From NCBI RefSeq assembly GCF_026151205.1, contig NC_087072.1:7614084-7674083 (forward strand): DNA of 60,000 bases, in the 5' to 3' direction. The notes under the pieces were generated by a model, which saw only the letters and a list, made by a program, of their open reading frames with translations, was not told the origin of the DNA and ran no database searches. The DNA comes from Bolinopsis microptera (taxonomy: Eukaryota; Ctenophora; Tentaculata; Lobata; Bolinopsidae). Made by a program: the position numbers and the translations under genes. Positions 48,774 to 60,000 of the stretch are shown here, piece after piece. Every line of letters starts with the position of its first letter. Positions within the stretch are counted from its first letter, which is position 1.

Positions 48774-51700
48774 CTGTCGTGGGGCAGGTCAGATAAGTAC
48801 CAAAAGTAAATACCAAAAGTAAACGAAAGTAAGTTCCATATCAAATTACATTATTATAGTTGCGTCATAGAACGATGATCTAAATAACTGAATAGGAATT
48901 TGACCCTTCCAAAAGGCATGTGTTGATTCAATAAGGCCTAAAAATAAAACATCGACTAAACAAAGGCTGCTTACTAAACCGCACGGTTGAACGGAGATGC
49001 CGAGTAGAATGTCACCTAATTAACATTCTAGTACTCCCGTCTCGCATAACAAGATTCGTAAATATCGGTACGAAATTGCACTCAATACAAACATTACAAA
49101 AAGCATCCAAGGAAAATAAAAAGGGAAATTAACGAGGGGGAAAATATAATCGACCTGTGCCAGGTATTAATAATTAGGTTTTATGCCGTTACAGTTAAGC
49201 CGACTATCATATTATCGGCAAGGTGTTTATTACGTACGGAAAATTTTGTTGGGTAACTTCCGATATTTTTGTCCATATTATTGGTAGCCCTAGGTGATAG
49301 TAAGAAGTGTGCTTAGTTACTATAATTACAGCAAAAATGCAGAGGACGTCATATTATCAAAAAGGATTTCATATTGTCACTGAGTTCATTTTATTTATAA
49401 ATTTCTAATTTCTATCGATAAATCACATAAGACAATGGCCGACAATTCCCTGGCCGACCTCAACAAAGTCTCAATTATAATAAAGCTGTTCTTATAGAAC
49501 TTCACGTATTTTCCAGCTTCTTCAGTGACGTGCGGTTAACATACAAAGTACACTACTATGAACATTGTTGTGGCTACTAAATTAATATATATTAGGAAAT
49601 TATCCAAATTAACTTCACATAAAACCCTGATATTTCTAGCTAAGGGTAATAAAAGACATAGAAAGCAAGAAACCAGCTCACAACTTCAAATTGAAATGCT
49701 AAATTTGAGGTATTTTTACACCGGAAGCCAGAATAATTATCTTATTTTTCTAGTAGTAGTACTACATCACGGCAGTCATGTTTGAAGTTTAAAACCACAC
49801 CAGGTCTAGTACTACATTGTTCCACAAGCTGAGTCCTATTTACTGGGATTAAGCGGGAGAACTCAGAACAAGTACTTTAAAGTTCGACTGCTCACATATT
49901 TGGCAGAGTAACGGTCCAGATGACGGGTGCCCTTCAAACCAGCTGCAGATGCAATCTTGCACAAACTGTCTTAACCAGTAACTCTCAATTAATTCACCCA
50001 CTCTCGCAATTACGTAAGTAAGTTGATTGTCACTGCATGTTGTAGACTGTCTTGCCAACTTATTCGTAATGGTGATGATAACCGCATTTTTCACTGTTAA
50101 CCGGGTCGTTGTGAGCAGAGATATACGCGTACCAATGGACTCTAGCATTGGAAAATGGGTCTATGTTATTATCTAATCAATTATCGCCTGTCCACTAATG
50201 TCTACAATTCTAATATAGACGTAAAATTAAAGAATTCCTGGCGAAAGGACGATGCGAACAAATAGTACGTAGACAGATTTGCAATGTTGCTGAGCGCAAT
50301 AGCAGATGTATTGACAGATTTGAGGACTGGGGGTTCAAAATATACGAATCAATTCAAAGTTGAATTAGGTCAATGCTACAATAGTATATTCAAAGTCTAG
50401 CATGTAGATCATATTGACGCTCAGTCAGTTCAATGACGTTGAGGGGCAACTTTTTCACCGACTTGCAAATTGTTAAGCATATTTCATGGCTATATATCCT
50501 ACTTCCTGTCTCTTATCCAGCTCCGGTTAATTTTCGACCTCTAATTCTGTAAATTCCACCAAAACAAGCCCTGATCCTACAACGGATCGGAATTTGAGTC
50601 GGCTCCTAGTTTCTTAGGTAGGATTCGATGAAAGCTCATGTTATGCGTTATGTAGCGAGAAAACGCTCAACATAAAACCAACGCTCATGTATAGTAGGGT
50701 TTTTTATACAACTGGCTGAGCTGAGAACGAAACAAAAGCCAGGAATTCTTGACGAGAGGATTAGGAGAAACCCAGGATTCATGGGCAGTGTTGGAAGCTG
50801 TATCAGTCAAAGGGCTAAGGACTGGTTTGCTTTGTGGACAACCTAAAGTCTAATTATTATGCACAAGTCCGGTTGCCCTGTTAACTTTTCCAATTTCTTG
50901 GAAGCTAAGTGATGTTATCGTACGACCTCTCCCTGAACTAATAATCGAATTAAAGCCAAATAATTTGTTCAAACACATCTAAAATCTATGACTTTATCTA
51001 TACAAAAATTCATGGACGTTCGATAACATTTTTACAACTTCGTCCGAAATTGCTGTGCAAATTCTTCTCCTAGAGAAATATGAGAGAGGCAATTGTTAAA
51101 CTTATTTTTGAAAAACTCTATCTTCAGATTGGGCCGAAATTTGTCGAACGAATCTCCTAATGCTTACAGCTTAAACGTCGTTAGTCCAATTTATCTAATT
51201 CTTTTGCGGTGAATTACCCCAACTTTGACCGGTCGGCTCAGTGCCCGCTCAGTAATTTAGATTCCACCTTGTACAACGTCAAATTCCTCAACGAATTCTT
51301 TAATTCCGCGTTTAATATCAGAAAATTATCAGAAGTTGAATGTTACTTCATCTGACTGCTGTTAGAGGCTTGTCAGCTGGGAGACAGCGGTGTTTCACTG
51401 TCAAGAGCTGACTTTTGTTCTATTGATCTGGATGAAGAATTACAAGATGTTTGGAGAATACTATGATAGTATAATTACAAGATAAAGCAATTGGCGTTGA
51501 TTTTGATCTTTATTAAGTTTAACTGCATTATAATCACCAATTTACCAACAAATTCTGCATCGAAGCATTTATATTAATATACTCTTGTCGAAGCAAAGAA
51601 TTTACCGCTAAAACTATGACCTTATTAAGATAAATTTAAAGCTGTCAATTCTCGGAGAAAAGTTTAAAATCTCTGATCTACAAGTGCTACTGAGATCCCA

Positions 51701-53245
51701 TCTCGAGAATCACACAGATTTAAACAGATTTTAACAAAAAATCTGCAACTAAAACAACAGCATCAAACGCTCAGGAAACCAGAAAATTCTAGAATAATAA
51801 TAATGTAACTATAACAGTATAAGTATTAGTAATAAAACTGCATACGACTATCACGAGGAGTGTTATATAACTTGTAATCTGTAATAATAATGAAGAGTTG
51901 AAGTGTTAAATAGCGACCCGGGCAGTGTACCCTTAACTGAAAGTAAACGAACAGAGCAGTAAAAATTAGAGTTCTCGCGGGCTTTATCGTGATCTACGCA
52001 AGTTAGGAAGACTGAAATAGTGATGTGTAATGAAGTGGGTGTATGAGAGTAATATGATGAAGAGTACACAAAACAATGTTTCGAGGCCTGATCTCCAGCT
52101 AGAAAAGTTGGGTTATGATGACGACGCTGGCCCTGAATGTGGGTTTTTAACAATCTCGCTCCTATTGTCTCTTTTTTCCCACTTTTATTGTCTCTACAAA
52201 TTCCCGGTATGTGATATAATTACGCTCCAAAGCCTTGTGAATTTAGATTATATGTATACATATCTGCTAAATAATCCTAATGCTAGTGCATGGAAAACCC
52301 CAATGATATAATTCATAGAAAACATGCTAAGTTACAGTAGTGCCGGAGCAATGTAGAATCTGGAGATTCAAGTTCTGTACCTTTCAGTAACAGTGTGAAC
52401 TATAAAAGTAGTGTCTAGCTGGAAACCTAAGAGGCTGCACTCGGATGAGTGCTTGAATTTTTAAACTTTTGAACGTTTAGCTCCTGTAGCCTATTTACTG
52501 CCTTGCGCATGTGTTTCGCCAAAATTTTGGCTGTTTACCGAAATATTTTAGTGGAGTCATATATTACAAAATTCAGTCTCCAAGTTAAGAACTCTTTTTA
52601 CTTTAAAAAGAAGCCACAAAAATTCACGAGAAGACATCGAAAGGTGTGAAAGCCTTAATTTCAATGTTTTGGAGATTTGAGCGATGCTTAGTTGTTAGTC
52701 TCAGGATATAACGTAGAGAAGACCAAGACAAAACAATTTATGAATGTCATTGTCGTTCGATATTACAGGTTTCTTGGCCGAAAATTCCTTTAAAAATGAA
52801 GTCTGATATTTCTCAGCTCAGAAACATTTAAAAAAAAGACTTGTCGTGAATGACAATTATAATTAATTGATCTAGATCATAGACATTCATATTATAATCA
52901 CTCTTATAATATCTATATTATAATTTAAACTTGACGAAATTTCCCCGGCAACGGGGACATAGAAGAAAAAACACCGAAAATCGACCTCAAAATGACCCTC
53001 TGGTGAAATCAAACCCAGCTCGCAAATGGAGTTGAAACCTCGCCATTTTTAGCAGGGTTGTAGAAAAAGGATAGGAATAGGCTATAGCATTCTTAGAATT
53101 TTGATTTAGGCTTTAGATTTTTTATAATTACCGTCGGAAGTGAGGTAAAATAACCGTTAGAATAATGTCGTTATTTTAGCAAAGGTTTACTGCGCTGTTG
53201 CGTAGCAACGTTAAAATGCACGTGCGCGAGCAAGATCATCTTAAC
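48774..53245. other. Gene-poor interval with one weak ORF
   Basis: The 5' exon of the GPCR is expected here but was not found. Apart from the weak minus-strand ORF listed separately (49849-50148), I see no coding exon or repeat that I can support. Confidence 0.5.
49849..50148 (-). CDS. Hypothetical 99-residue ORF, possible exon
   Basis: Opens with a true ATG. The sequence is helix-friendly, with RISLLTTTRLTVKNAVI near the start and FVQDCICSWFEGH near residue 63. The spacing of these two segments vaguely recalls the BH1 and BH2 region of Bcl-2 proteins, but the hallmark NWGR and GGW residues are absent. No neighbour exon was identified. It could equally be a chance frame. Confidence 0.2.
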   Translation of the reverse strand: MLESIGTRISLLTTTRLTVKNAVIITITNKLARQSTTCSDNQLTYVIARVGELIESYWLRQFVQDCICSWFEGHPSSGPLLCQICEQSNFKVLVLSSPA

Positions 53246-53749
53246 TACGCGCGTTGTTATGCTGTATGCTACGTCATAATTTCAAAACTAGCTCACATTT
53301 ACGCTCACGCTATGACTTATATTCATAACTTTGGTTGTGATTGGTATTTTTTGATGCGGTAAAAAGTATCGTTTTGGGAATCCGAATACTAACAACGCTG
53401 TCGCCATTGTTAGATAAATTCCATTATGTCTACAGTATAACAGAGCTATATGATGAAGAGAAATTAAAACATAACTGATTTTTAAAATTTCCTCGAACAA
53501 AGCGTCCTATAGTGTCCTTTAATAAAATTTTCGACTACAGCGGATTTCAACGCGCGGTGTTATGCTGTAAGCTACGTCAGAATTTCACAACTAGCTCACA
53601 TTTACCCTCATGACGCTTTATACCTATATATATTTATAACTTTGGTTGTGATTGAAATTTTTTGATGCGGTAAAAAGTATTGTTTTGGGGCTATATGATG
53701 AAGAGAAATTAAAATATAACTGATGCTTAAAATTTCCTCGAACAAAGCT
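53246..53749. repeat. Tandem duplication, second copy deleted internally
   Basis: Copy 1 at 53246-53502 and copy 2 at 53550-53749 share GTTATGCTGTA, CTAGCTCACATTTAC, TTTGATGCGGTAAAAAGTAT and ATATGATGAAGAGAAATTA in the same order. Copy 2 lacks about 70 bp between GTTTTGGG and CTATATGATG. Confidence 0.85.
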
Positions 53750-54348
53750 TTCGACTAGCGGCGGGTTTCTAGTACCTTATAATCTACTCTGTTATTTGTG
53801 ACCATGGGAGTGTATAACCTGAAATTAACTGATTGATAGTAGACAGACTTGGACCGGGTTTGTAGTATCATACTCAGTGCAACAGCTAACCACGGACTTA
53901 CTTATCCCGGATCATTAGATCAGCTTAATTCTGGACTTTTTCCAAATCCAATCAACTTATTTCCGGCTGGATTTCCATTTGTTTTGATCGAAAGTCGAAG
54001 TTTGATTAACGCTCAAACATTTCAAAAAATCTATCGAAATTATTCAGTTATAGAATCCGAATGACAGAGCACTCAGCATCACTGTTGGTGGAAAGAATTG
54101 TGTTGCAAAATTTCCTGTGTCGGGGCATGCAGCGATTAAACAGCATAATTTAGTAAAGACTGCAAAATATCTAGCATAAAACTGGTACGGATGTTGCTAA
54201 TATCCGTAACATGGAAGTTATATTTATATAACTCAAATTATGAGAAATACCAATGATAATTTGATAATTGAATAAACTGTGAAGTCTTATGAACGGTGGG
54301 AAAAATTGCGTAGAATATTCTTGTTCAAATGTCAAAGGTGTAATGAAA

Positions 54349-54410
54349 AATAAAACTAAACGAATGGTCATGACAAGCAGAACTTTCATTTTGCTTAACA
54401 ACATATTTAT
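54349..54410 (+). repeat. 62-bp direct repeat, left copy
   Basis: AATAAAACTAAACGAATGGT through CAACATATTTAT matches 55609-55670 with about three differences. The two copies bracket the foldback element at 54815-55525, and both lie beside GTACGGTACGTAC palindromes. Confidence 0.85.
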
Positions 54411-54814
54411 CTATTATGAGAAGTTCGTACGGTACGTACTTTTTAAAATGGCTGTACCGTACGTACTAATAAAATTGGTTATAAAGTACGATAAATGGGT
54501 TTTCGATGGAAGTTCGACTTTCGTGACAAAATAATAACAGGAACACTTGAAATGGCGCTACGGGTGCACCTAAACTTATGTCGCCGCATTCTTATTTCCA
54601 TCATTAGAATAGTATGACTGTACGACGTACGTACTCCTATTGAGTATAATTATTGCAGTTATTCAAATTAATTTATTGTCTTAAAAATTGTTTAATTCGA
54701 CTTAAGTATTCACTGGCACCAAAATCGTGGTTTGAAAATTGCATGCATACCTGCCAATTTTACAACAATAGAAAAATAAGGTAAAAAAGGGCACCATTTT
54801 TTCAGAAAAATGTT

Positions 54815-55525
54815 CTTTAAAGGGGTATAGGACACTAGGGCGTAGAAAACAAAGGCGGTAGACGCAAGAGCGGAGGACACAAGGGCGTAGGAAACAAGGG
54901 CGTTACTTTCCTAAAAGGCTGGATACGAGGGCGAATCACATGATTCATTTTAGTATGAACACGAGGGCGGAAGAAAAACCGTCCTAAATATTAATGGTCG
55001 TTTTAACTGAGAGGATTGATGGTTTGAAATTGAGTGAACACACCTCAGTGAAATTCGTCTACCCAAAGTAAATACCCGTTTTGGTACGTACTACCCCTAA
55101 ACCCGGGTAATCGTAGCATCAGCGACTGCGATATTTTAAATGCCAAGTTTGTCACATGAACACCTAGGCAGTGTTTGATTGGTCTTAGCATGTTACCAAA
55201 CCCCAAAATATGCTGCTGAGTTGGCTGAGATATTTAAGGAAAATCTCTCAATTTTTGGTTCGTTTAAATCTGGGTGATTATTTGTCACATCAATATGTTT
55301 TGTTTCAAATTTACACGTGAGTAGATCCAATTCTTCGAGCTAATCTTTACCTCAACCAGACTGTTGGTAACATTAAAAAAAACCCGTTTGTCGATGTTAA
55401 AGTGATTTATGTGATTCGCCTTCGTGTCCGCCCTTTTAAGAAAGTCCTTCGCCCTCGTGCCATCCGCTATTGTGTCTATCGCCCTTGTGTTCTCCGCCCT
55501 GATCGTGTTCAGTTCCCCTTTAAAG
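54815..55525. repeat. Foldback element with 120-130-bp inverted arms
   Basis: Left arm 54815-54945 (CTTTAAAGGGG ... GCGAATCACATGATT) and right arm 55408-55525 (inverse complement, ending CCCCTTTAAAG) surround a spacer of about 460 bp. The arms contain internal degenerate repeats of AAGGGCG followed by GAGGACAC or TAGACGC. No ORF of note. Probably a non-autonomous inverted-repeat or foldback transposon. Confidence 0.75.
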
Positions 55526-55608
55526 TGGTTGTACGGTACGACGTACCAATAAAAAACCTCGTACCGTACGTACTTCAAGCCGGGTACGGTACGTACTTCT
55601 CATCTTAG

Positions 55609-55670
55609 AATAAAACTAAACGAATGTTCATGACAAGCGGAACTTTCATTTTGCTTAACAAAATATTTAT
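55609..55670 (+). repeat. 62-bp direct repeat, right copy
   Basis: Partner of 54349-54410, 1,260 bp away in the same orientation. Confidence 0.85.
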
Positions 55671-55985
55671 GATATGTAAATTAATATGTAAAGTCTTTTA
55701 CCATGGTTCATTTCCCGTGATGGCATTGCCAAATTTAGGGACTGTACCCACAGAAAATAAAACAACTAAAGCTGTAAAGTGTACAGGTTGGCAATGTAGA
55801 AGTATAGCAAAACGTGCAGTAATACGATTGTACGTGCAGAAAAACAATTGCACGTGCAGCAAAACAGGTATCATGTCAACAGCGGTAATTATCTAAAACG
55901 ATTTTTGCTGATTTTATAACATTTTTCTATTTTCGAAAACATTATTGACACAAAAGGAATCTCATGTAGCATATATACATACTAT

Positions 55986-56136
55986 AACAATTGAAACAAT
56001 AGAAATCGGTGGGCAAATGAGCTGTTTTATAAATTATTGATAAAAAATACCAATCACCGATGATTGGTATTGTTCTATGTATCAATTATTCATGAAACGG
56101 TTCGTTTGCCCACCGATTTCGATTCTTTCGATTGTG
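55986..56136. repeat. 150-bp near-perfect palindrome
   Basis: Arms of about 70 bp (CAATTGAAACAATAGAAATC on the left; GATTTCGATTCTTTCGATTG on the right) meet near 56059 with almost no loop. Includes GAAATCGGTGGGCAAA paired with TTTGCCCACCGATTTC. Resembles a miniature foldback element. Confidence 0.8.
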
Positions 56137-56295
56137 ATTAAAATGTTTCTGCTATCTTTGGAACTGGAGCAAAGCAACTGATCATGATCAGTAATTTATT
56201 ACTATCGTATGTTATAGACATTAATAGGTAGGTACATAATGGATCATGGCTATGACGACGATCATACAGATGCTGTATTTTGGAATACAATTCGG

Positions 56296-56440
56296 ATTCC
56301 CGCCTACCAATATCATTAGTATTTATTACTGATAACGAAAAATCCGTCATTGCATTTTACAAATGGATAATAATGATCCAGACCTACCAATATCGTTAGT
56401 ATTTAGAATTGTCATTAGTAATTTACAAATGAATGATAAT
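56296..56440. repeat. Short diverged tandem duplication
   Basis: CTACCAATATCATTAGTATT at 56303 and CTACCAATATCGTTAGTATT near 56384 are each followed by ATTTACAAATG or TTTTACAAATG and a GATAATAA-like stretch. Two copies of about 70-80 bp. Confidence 0.6.
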
Positions 56441-57500
56441 AAGCCTAAATGATAGTGAAGCACCCGAATGATATCGATTATCGAAGGCTGGACAACAAAA
56501 GATTGACGCTAAACCTAAAATATGTAATAAGACCTCTCATGGTGTTTGACACCCTAAAATTCTCAGCCATCATCTCGAGCTGAAGCTCTATGGATTACAA
56601 CAATATGAATAGCTTAGTTACAGCTATCAGCAGAGGGTACGAAATCATACCTAAATGACAGATCTGAGAAGCTGTACATCAGAATAAGCTAGAAAAGGAC
56701 GTCAGAGCGGACGAAGCCGGATCAAGGGTGGGTATGGAGATCTGGCAAAGTAACATGTACGTATGAACTGGCCTATATGACTTGATTAAGGGCCAAATAG
56801 CTGTGTGATTTGTGAATTATCATTTATGTCCCGGAACATTAGTCCTATAATTGTCGCTAGATCAACTCAACAAATGGTTTCAAATCTAAGCAGGGTTATT
56901 TATAAAAATGGTAAAATTTCTCCGCTTCTACATTGATTATAAGGAAAGAAAATGTTACTAAAGTACTACAAGTTGTGCCCGCTTGTAAAATCAATGTGAC
57001 ATCCACGCAACTGTAAGTCTCTGCTGACCTCGCTTAACTGCAAACTCTCTGGGTAATTTAAAAAGTTCGTTGATATTACTGAAAGATCATTAATCAATGA
57101 ACTAAATAAGTTACTTCGATGTCTTACTCCCCTAGTCCTACCTTTCGAATTATAAGAAATGGCAAACTTAAGATGTGAAATACAGGAATATGTACATAAT
57201 ATATAACTCTCCCGGAAAGTTTTCTGTTATTCTGAGGAGAGTGTGGTGACATAGTGTCATTGTTTGAGAAGGTAACAAATGACAGTAATCGTGGAAAGGT
57301 TGTGCAGCAAGCAATTCTGTTACGGTACATGACCGTGATTCTGGGATGTACTGGTCGATGCTGCAAGCTGATTGATTAAGCGCTGTCACGTGTCGAAATA
57401 TCCCTCGCCAATTCACCATAATCGGCATCGGAAGATTTCTAATTTAACTAATGATGAATCGTCAAAAACGAACTTGTTTTGACTCGAGAAAGCGATAAAC

Positions 57501-57866
57501 ATGACTATCGGCGGTATGGGCTACCAGACAACTTCCCCTATTATAAACTTTCCTAGACAGGCTTTAGAAAAACTCGAAACTATGAAATACTTGCGGAAGA
57601 ATAGGGTAGGAAACAATTTTACCTACACTAAAAGAAAGAGGGAGCTGCACCTGGTAGCAGCTGGACAGACGTACAACTCCTTCGTCACGAGTTTCAAAAT
57701 ATATATATATAATCACAATCCCCAGCAAACAAAAACTCAAATCAATGACTCCAAAACTCAGATCGTGATTCTCAAATCCATTGACGTGTCTCTGTCCTTC
57801 GAGACAATATCAGCTCCCAACTGTATGCGATTTAACCTTGTCAACACGATTTGTATTGTGTGCTGA
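57501..57866 (+). CDS. Hypothetical 121-residue ORF, possible exon
   Basis: ATG in a favourable context (ATAAACATGA). The first 65 or so codons look more protein-like (basic KYLRKNRVGNNFTYTKRKRE, then LHLVAAGQTYNSFV) than the AT-rich rest. No family recognised and no splice partners identified. May be a real small gene, a first exon or chance. Confidence 0.25.
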   Translation: MTIGGMGYQTTSPIINFPRQALEKLETMKYLRKNRVGNNFTYTKRKRELHLVAAGQTYNSFVTSFKIYIYNHNPQQTKTQINDSKTQIVILKSIDVSLSFETISAPNCMRFNLVNTICIVC

Positions 57867-60000
57867 CAAGAGATATGGCGAATCTTTGGCGCCGTTTCCG
57901 GGATTCTTCAAGAGGGTGCCAGTTCGTTTCAAGTACTTAGACATGTAACCTTCATTGCAAATTGGCAATTTGCATGTGTTAGATACTCAGTTAACGCTAA
58001 TGGCTCTACAAGATACGATGATACTGAATATGAGGCTATGATACGCGTCCTGGCTGAAGTTGGACACGTGTCGGGGCCCAGGATTGAACTGCCTTAAGGC
58101 AGTGTGCCAGGCACGAGCAAATATATACCTCAACTCTTCCTTATACAAATACTTTGTATATTTTAGTTGCTTCTACAGAAGTACAGATACAATACGAAAC
58201 TAGATCAAAACCACATCAATAGTAATCGTGGGGGCACTGTTGGGGGTAAAAGTAACAAAGTTGTTTCTTGTTTCTGGGTTTATTAGTGGTTCCGCGTTAC
58301 ATTTCATAATATTTGGGTTGCTTTCAGCTGTTGGGTCCTACAAAAAATTCGTTACAAGAAAATGCACTTATTCAAGATAAGAAGATAATAAATGATCAAA
58401 TTATTTATTGACGGGAGTACTCGTGCCCACTACTCTACACTTACATCCTGTCTTACTTTATAGTTATCCCGCAAATGGCTCGAGCAACAGTTCCTTGTCA
58501 GCCAGTTGCTTCTTTTGTGGCTGCTTAGTTCTTTACGATGTTTAATATCGGGGAAAGTCAAAGAAACGTTGCTACAATCATCCTCAATCAGTATAAGCCG
58601 CCATTTGGAATGTTCCGAATCATGATCGGTCACAGGATTCTAAAAAGTGTGGAAACCGGCCTTTGCTTTAGTCTTAAAAGTTCTGGGAACAATCTCTAAA
58701 GTTAATCATGTCATTTATGGCATCGTAACTCATGTTGATCGTACGGGTACATTAGTGATTCGAACTCCAACCTCTACAAGAAAATCCTTTCGCTCAAAAG
58801 GTTTGCAAGTGCTTTAATTAAAATCTTATCGTGAAAGTCGTAGTCAAATCGGTAATTTATAATTCATCATTCATCATTAAAAATAGCTTTGAAGTTATAA
58901 CTTCCACTTACTTCTTAACGCGCAAGGATTATAAATTATAATTCTGTAACCGCTTATGGCCAAACATTGGGAAGAAGGCCCGGCACTAATAGTAATCGCT
59001 ATGCTCAGCTGCTTTCTGTGGCTGATATCTCCACTGTTGACCAATTAAAATTTAGTATCATCAAGTAAGTCACCATGGTCCGAAACAATAACGGTACAAG
59101 ATCAAAGAAGTTCTCTGTGAATTAAACACTTTTAAAATTTAAATGATTCACAGCAAGATGCATCGAAATCTCTATAACAGAATTTCAATCAACAAAACGG
59201 ATCATACACTTTAGTAAGTTTATCCAGTCTGTTTTGCTTGAACTTGAAGGTCGACTCTCTGAATTAAATCTAGATTTTCGATCATCACGATCAGAGGATT
59301 TTATCATTTATCTCTCGTCTCCTGAAGTAAAGAGTTTGCCGACATTAGATTTAAAATATACAGCGCTGCTCATATACTGGAAAGTTACAAGATCTAATAA
59401 GGTCGTGCCCCTCCCGTCCACATGCAGTGCATGCTATATCTCTTCTATACTGTACCGAATCACTTGCTATATCAATATTTGCTACTTTTTGCTACCTTCT
59501 TTCCATCGTTCTGTCAATTCTGTTGCTATAGTGGTGCAAATTCAACTTTTTATCAGGGCATTAAAAGCTTATTTACAGCTAAAATTTTCGAGTCTGAAAA
59601 AGGTTAATAGAAAGAAAACATGCTATATTCATATTTGCTACCTTCTTTCACCTTTTTATTCCATCGTTCTGAAACCTTTGTTACCCGATCCCATTCCCAG
59701 TTATAACAAGGCTGAATACTCGATTTCTGTTAGCTAATATCTGATACTAATTCTATTTTAGTTTTACTTTGTGGTACAACTGACCGCTTCATAGTAATTA
59801 TACTGCTGTAGCTTCCAGAATAAATTTGAATGCGGTGCTTATGTTAATTTAATTTGTTGAATAAGAACATACATCATTTAACGGATATTTTTCTTTCAAA
59901 GATTGTTAAACCTGCTTGTCAACATTGATTCGAATTCTTTGACAGAGAATTAGTGAGATAAATGTGGCTTCGAAATTAAAATGATAGTTAAGAAATAACA
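57867..60000. other. Gene-poor right end
   Basis: AT-rich sequence without a supportable gene. A frame at 59234-59737 lacks an ATG start and is partly built from a local duplication (TATTTGCTAC...CTTC...CCATCGTTCTG, near 59478-59515 and 59630-59671). Confidence 0.45.

Noticed and set aside
52030-52311. 93-codon frame
   Set aside because: ATG start, but no domain, and an equally long frame overlaps it on the other strand.
59234-59737. 167-codon frame near the right end
   Set aside because: Begins with TTG and not ATG, and contains a local sequence duplication; no family resemblance.

Overview
This is a eukaryotic, almost certainly metazoan, nuclear window. Genes are split by GT-AG introns, two single-exon genes are also present, and much of the rest is tandem satellite, minisatellite and transposon debris. 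The gene set (secreted astacin/CUB protease, ciliary IFT70, ALG3, SGT1, a rhodopsin-like GPCR) fits an animal with cilia. The AT-rich intron-dense sequence and the type of retroelement endonuclease ORF suggest a non-bilaterian such as a cnidarian, but the species is an inference and is not proven by the sequence.

Layout. 1-2930: dimeric 499-bp satellite, capped at 2936-3125 by a GTCCGYC-rich minisatellite module. 3126-5518: no recognised gene. 5519-18537 (+): tolloid/astacin-like protease, 13 visible exons, 5' exons not found; one intron begins with a 16-unit repeat that copies the splice donor. 18538-21050: 3' flank. 21053-22084 (-): 3' part of a retroelement with an intact endonuclease-type ORF. 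22196-25394: a 3.2-kb element with C-tract-ended terminal inverted repeats and a 6-bp target-site duplication, holding a truncated RNase H ORF between TCC-rich arrays. 25636-25866 (+): tail of another non-LTR reverse transcriptase. 26711-27892 (+): intronless ALG3. 28565-33024 (+): IFT70/TTC30, 13 exons. 33551-37635 (+): SGT1/SUGT1, 5 exons, with a coiled-coil gene nested in antisense in its third intron (35120-35830). 38040-39740: hairpin cluster and 33-bp minisatellite. 40075-44275: poly-G tracts and a 366-bp dimeric satellite of about 11 copies. 44279-45009: two-copy duplication. 47725-48773 (-): class A GPCR exon. 48774-60000: gene-poor, with several foldback or inverted-repeat structures and only two weak ORF candidates.

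The four same-direction genes (protease, ALG3, IFT70, SGT1) are functionally unrelated housekeeping or secreted proteins and do not form an obvious pathway. ALG3, IFT70 and SGT1 are closely packed, and each has a 3' splice-site-like AG 4-8 nt before its ATG, which raises the possibility of spliced-leader trans-splicing. The most unusual features are the donor-site-copying array inside the protease gene, the minisatellite-ended inverted-repeat element whose terminal module also caps the 499-bp satellite, and the two independent dimeric satellites.
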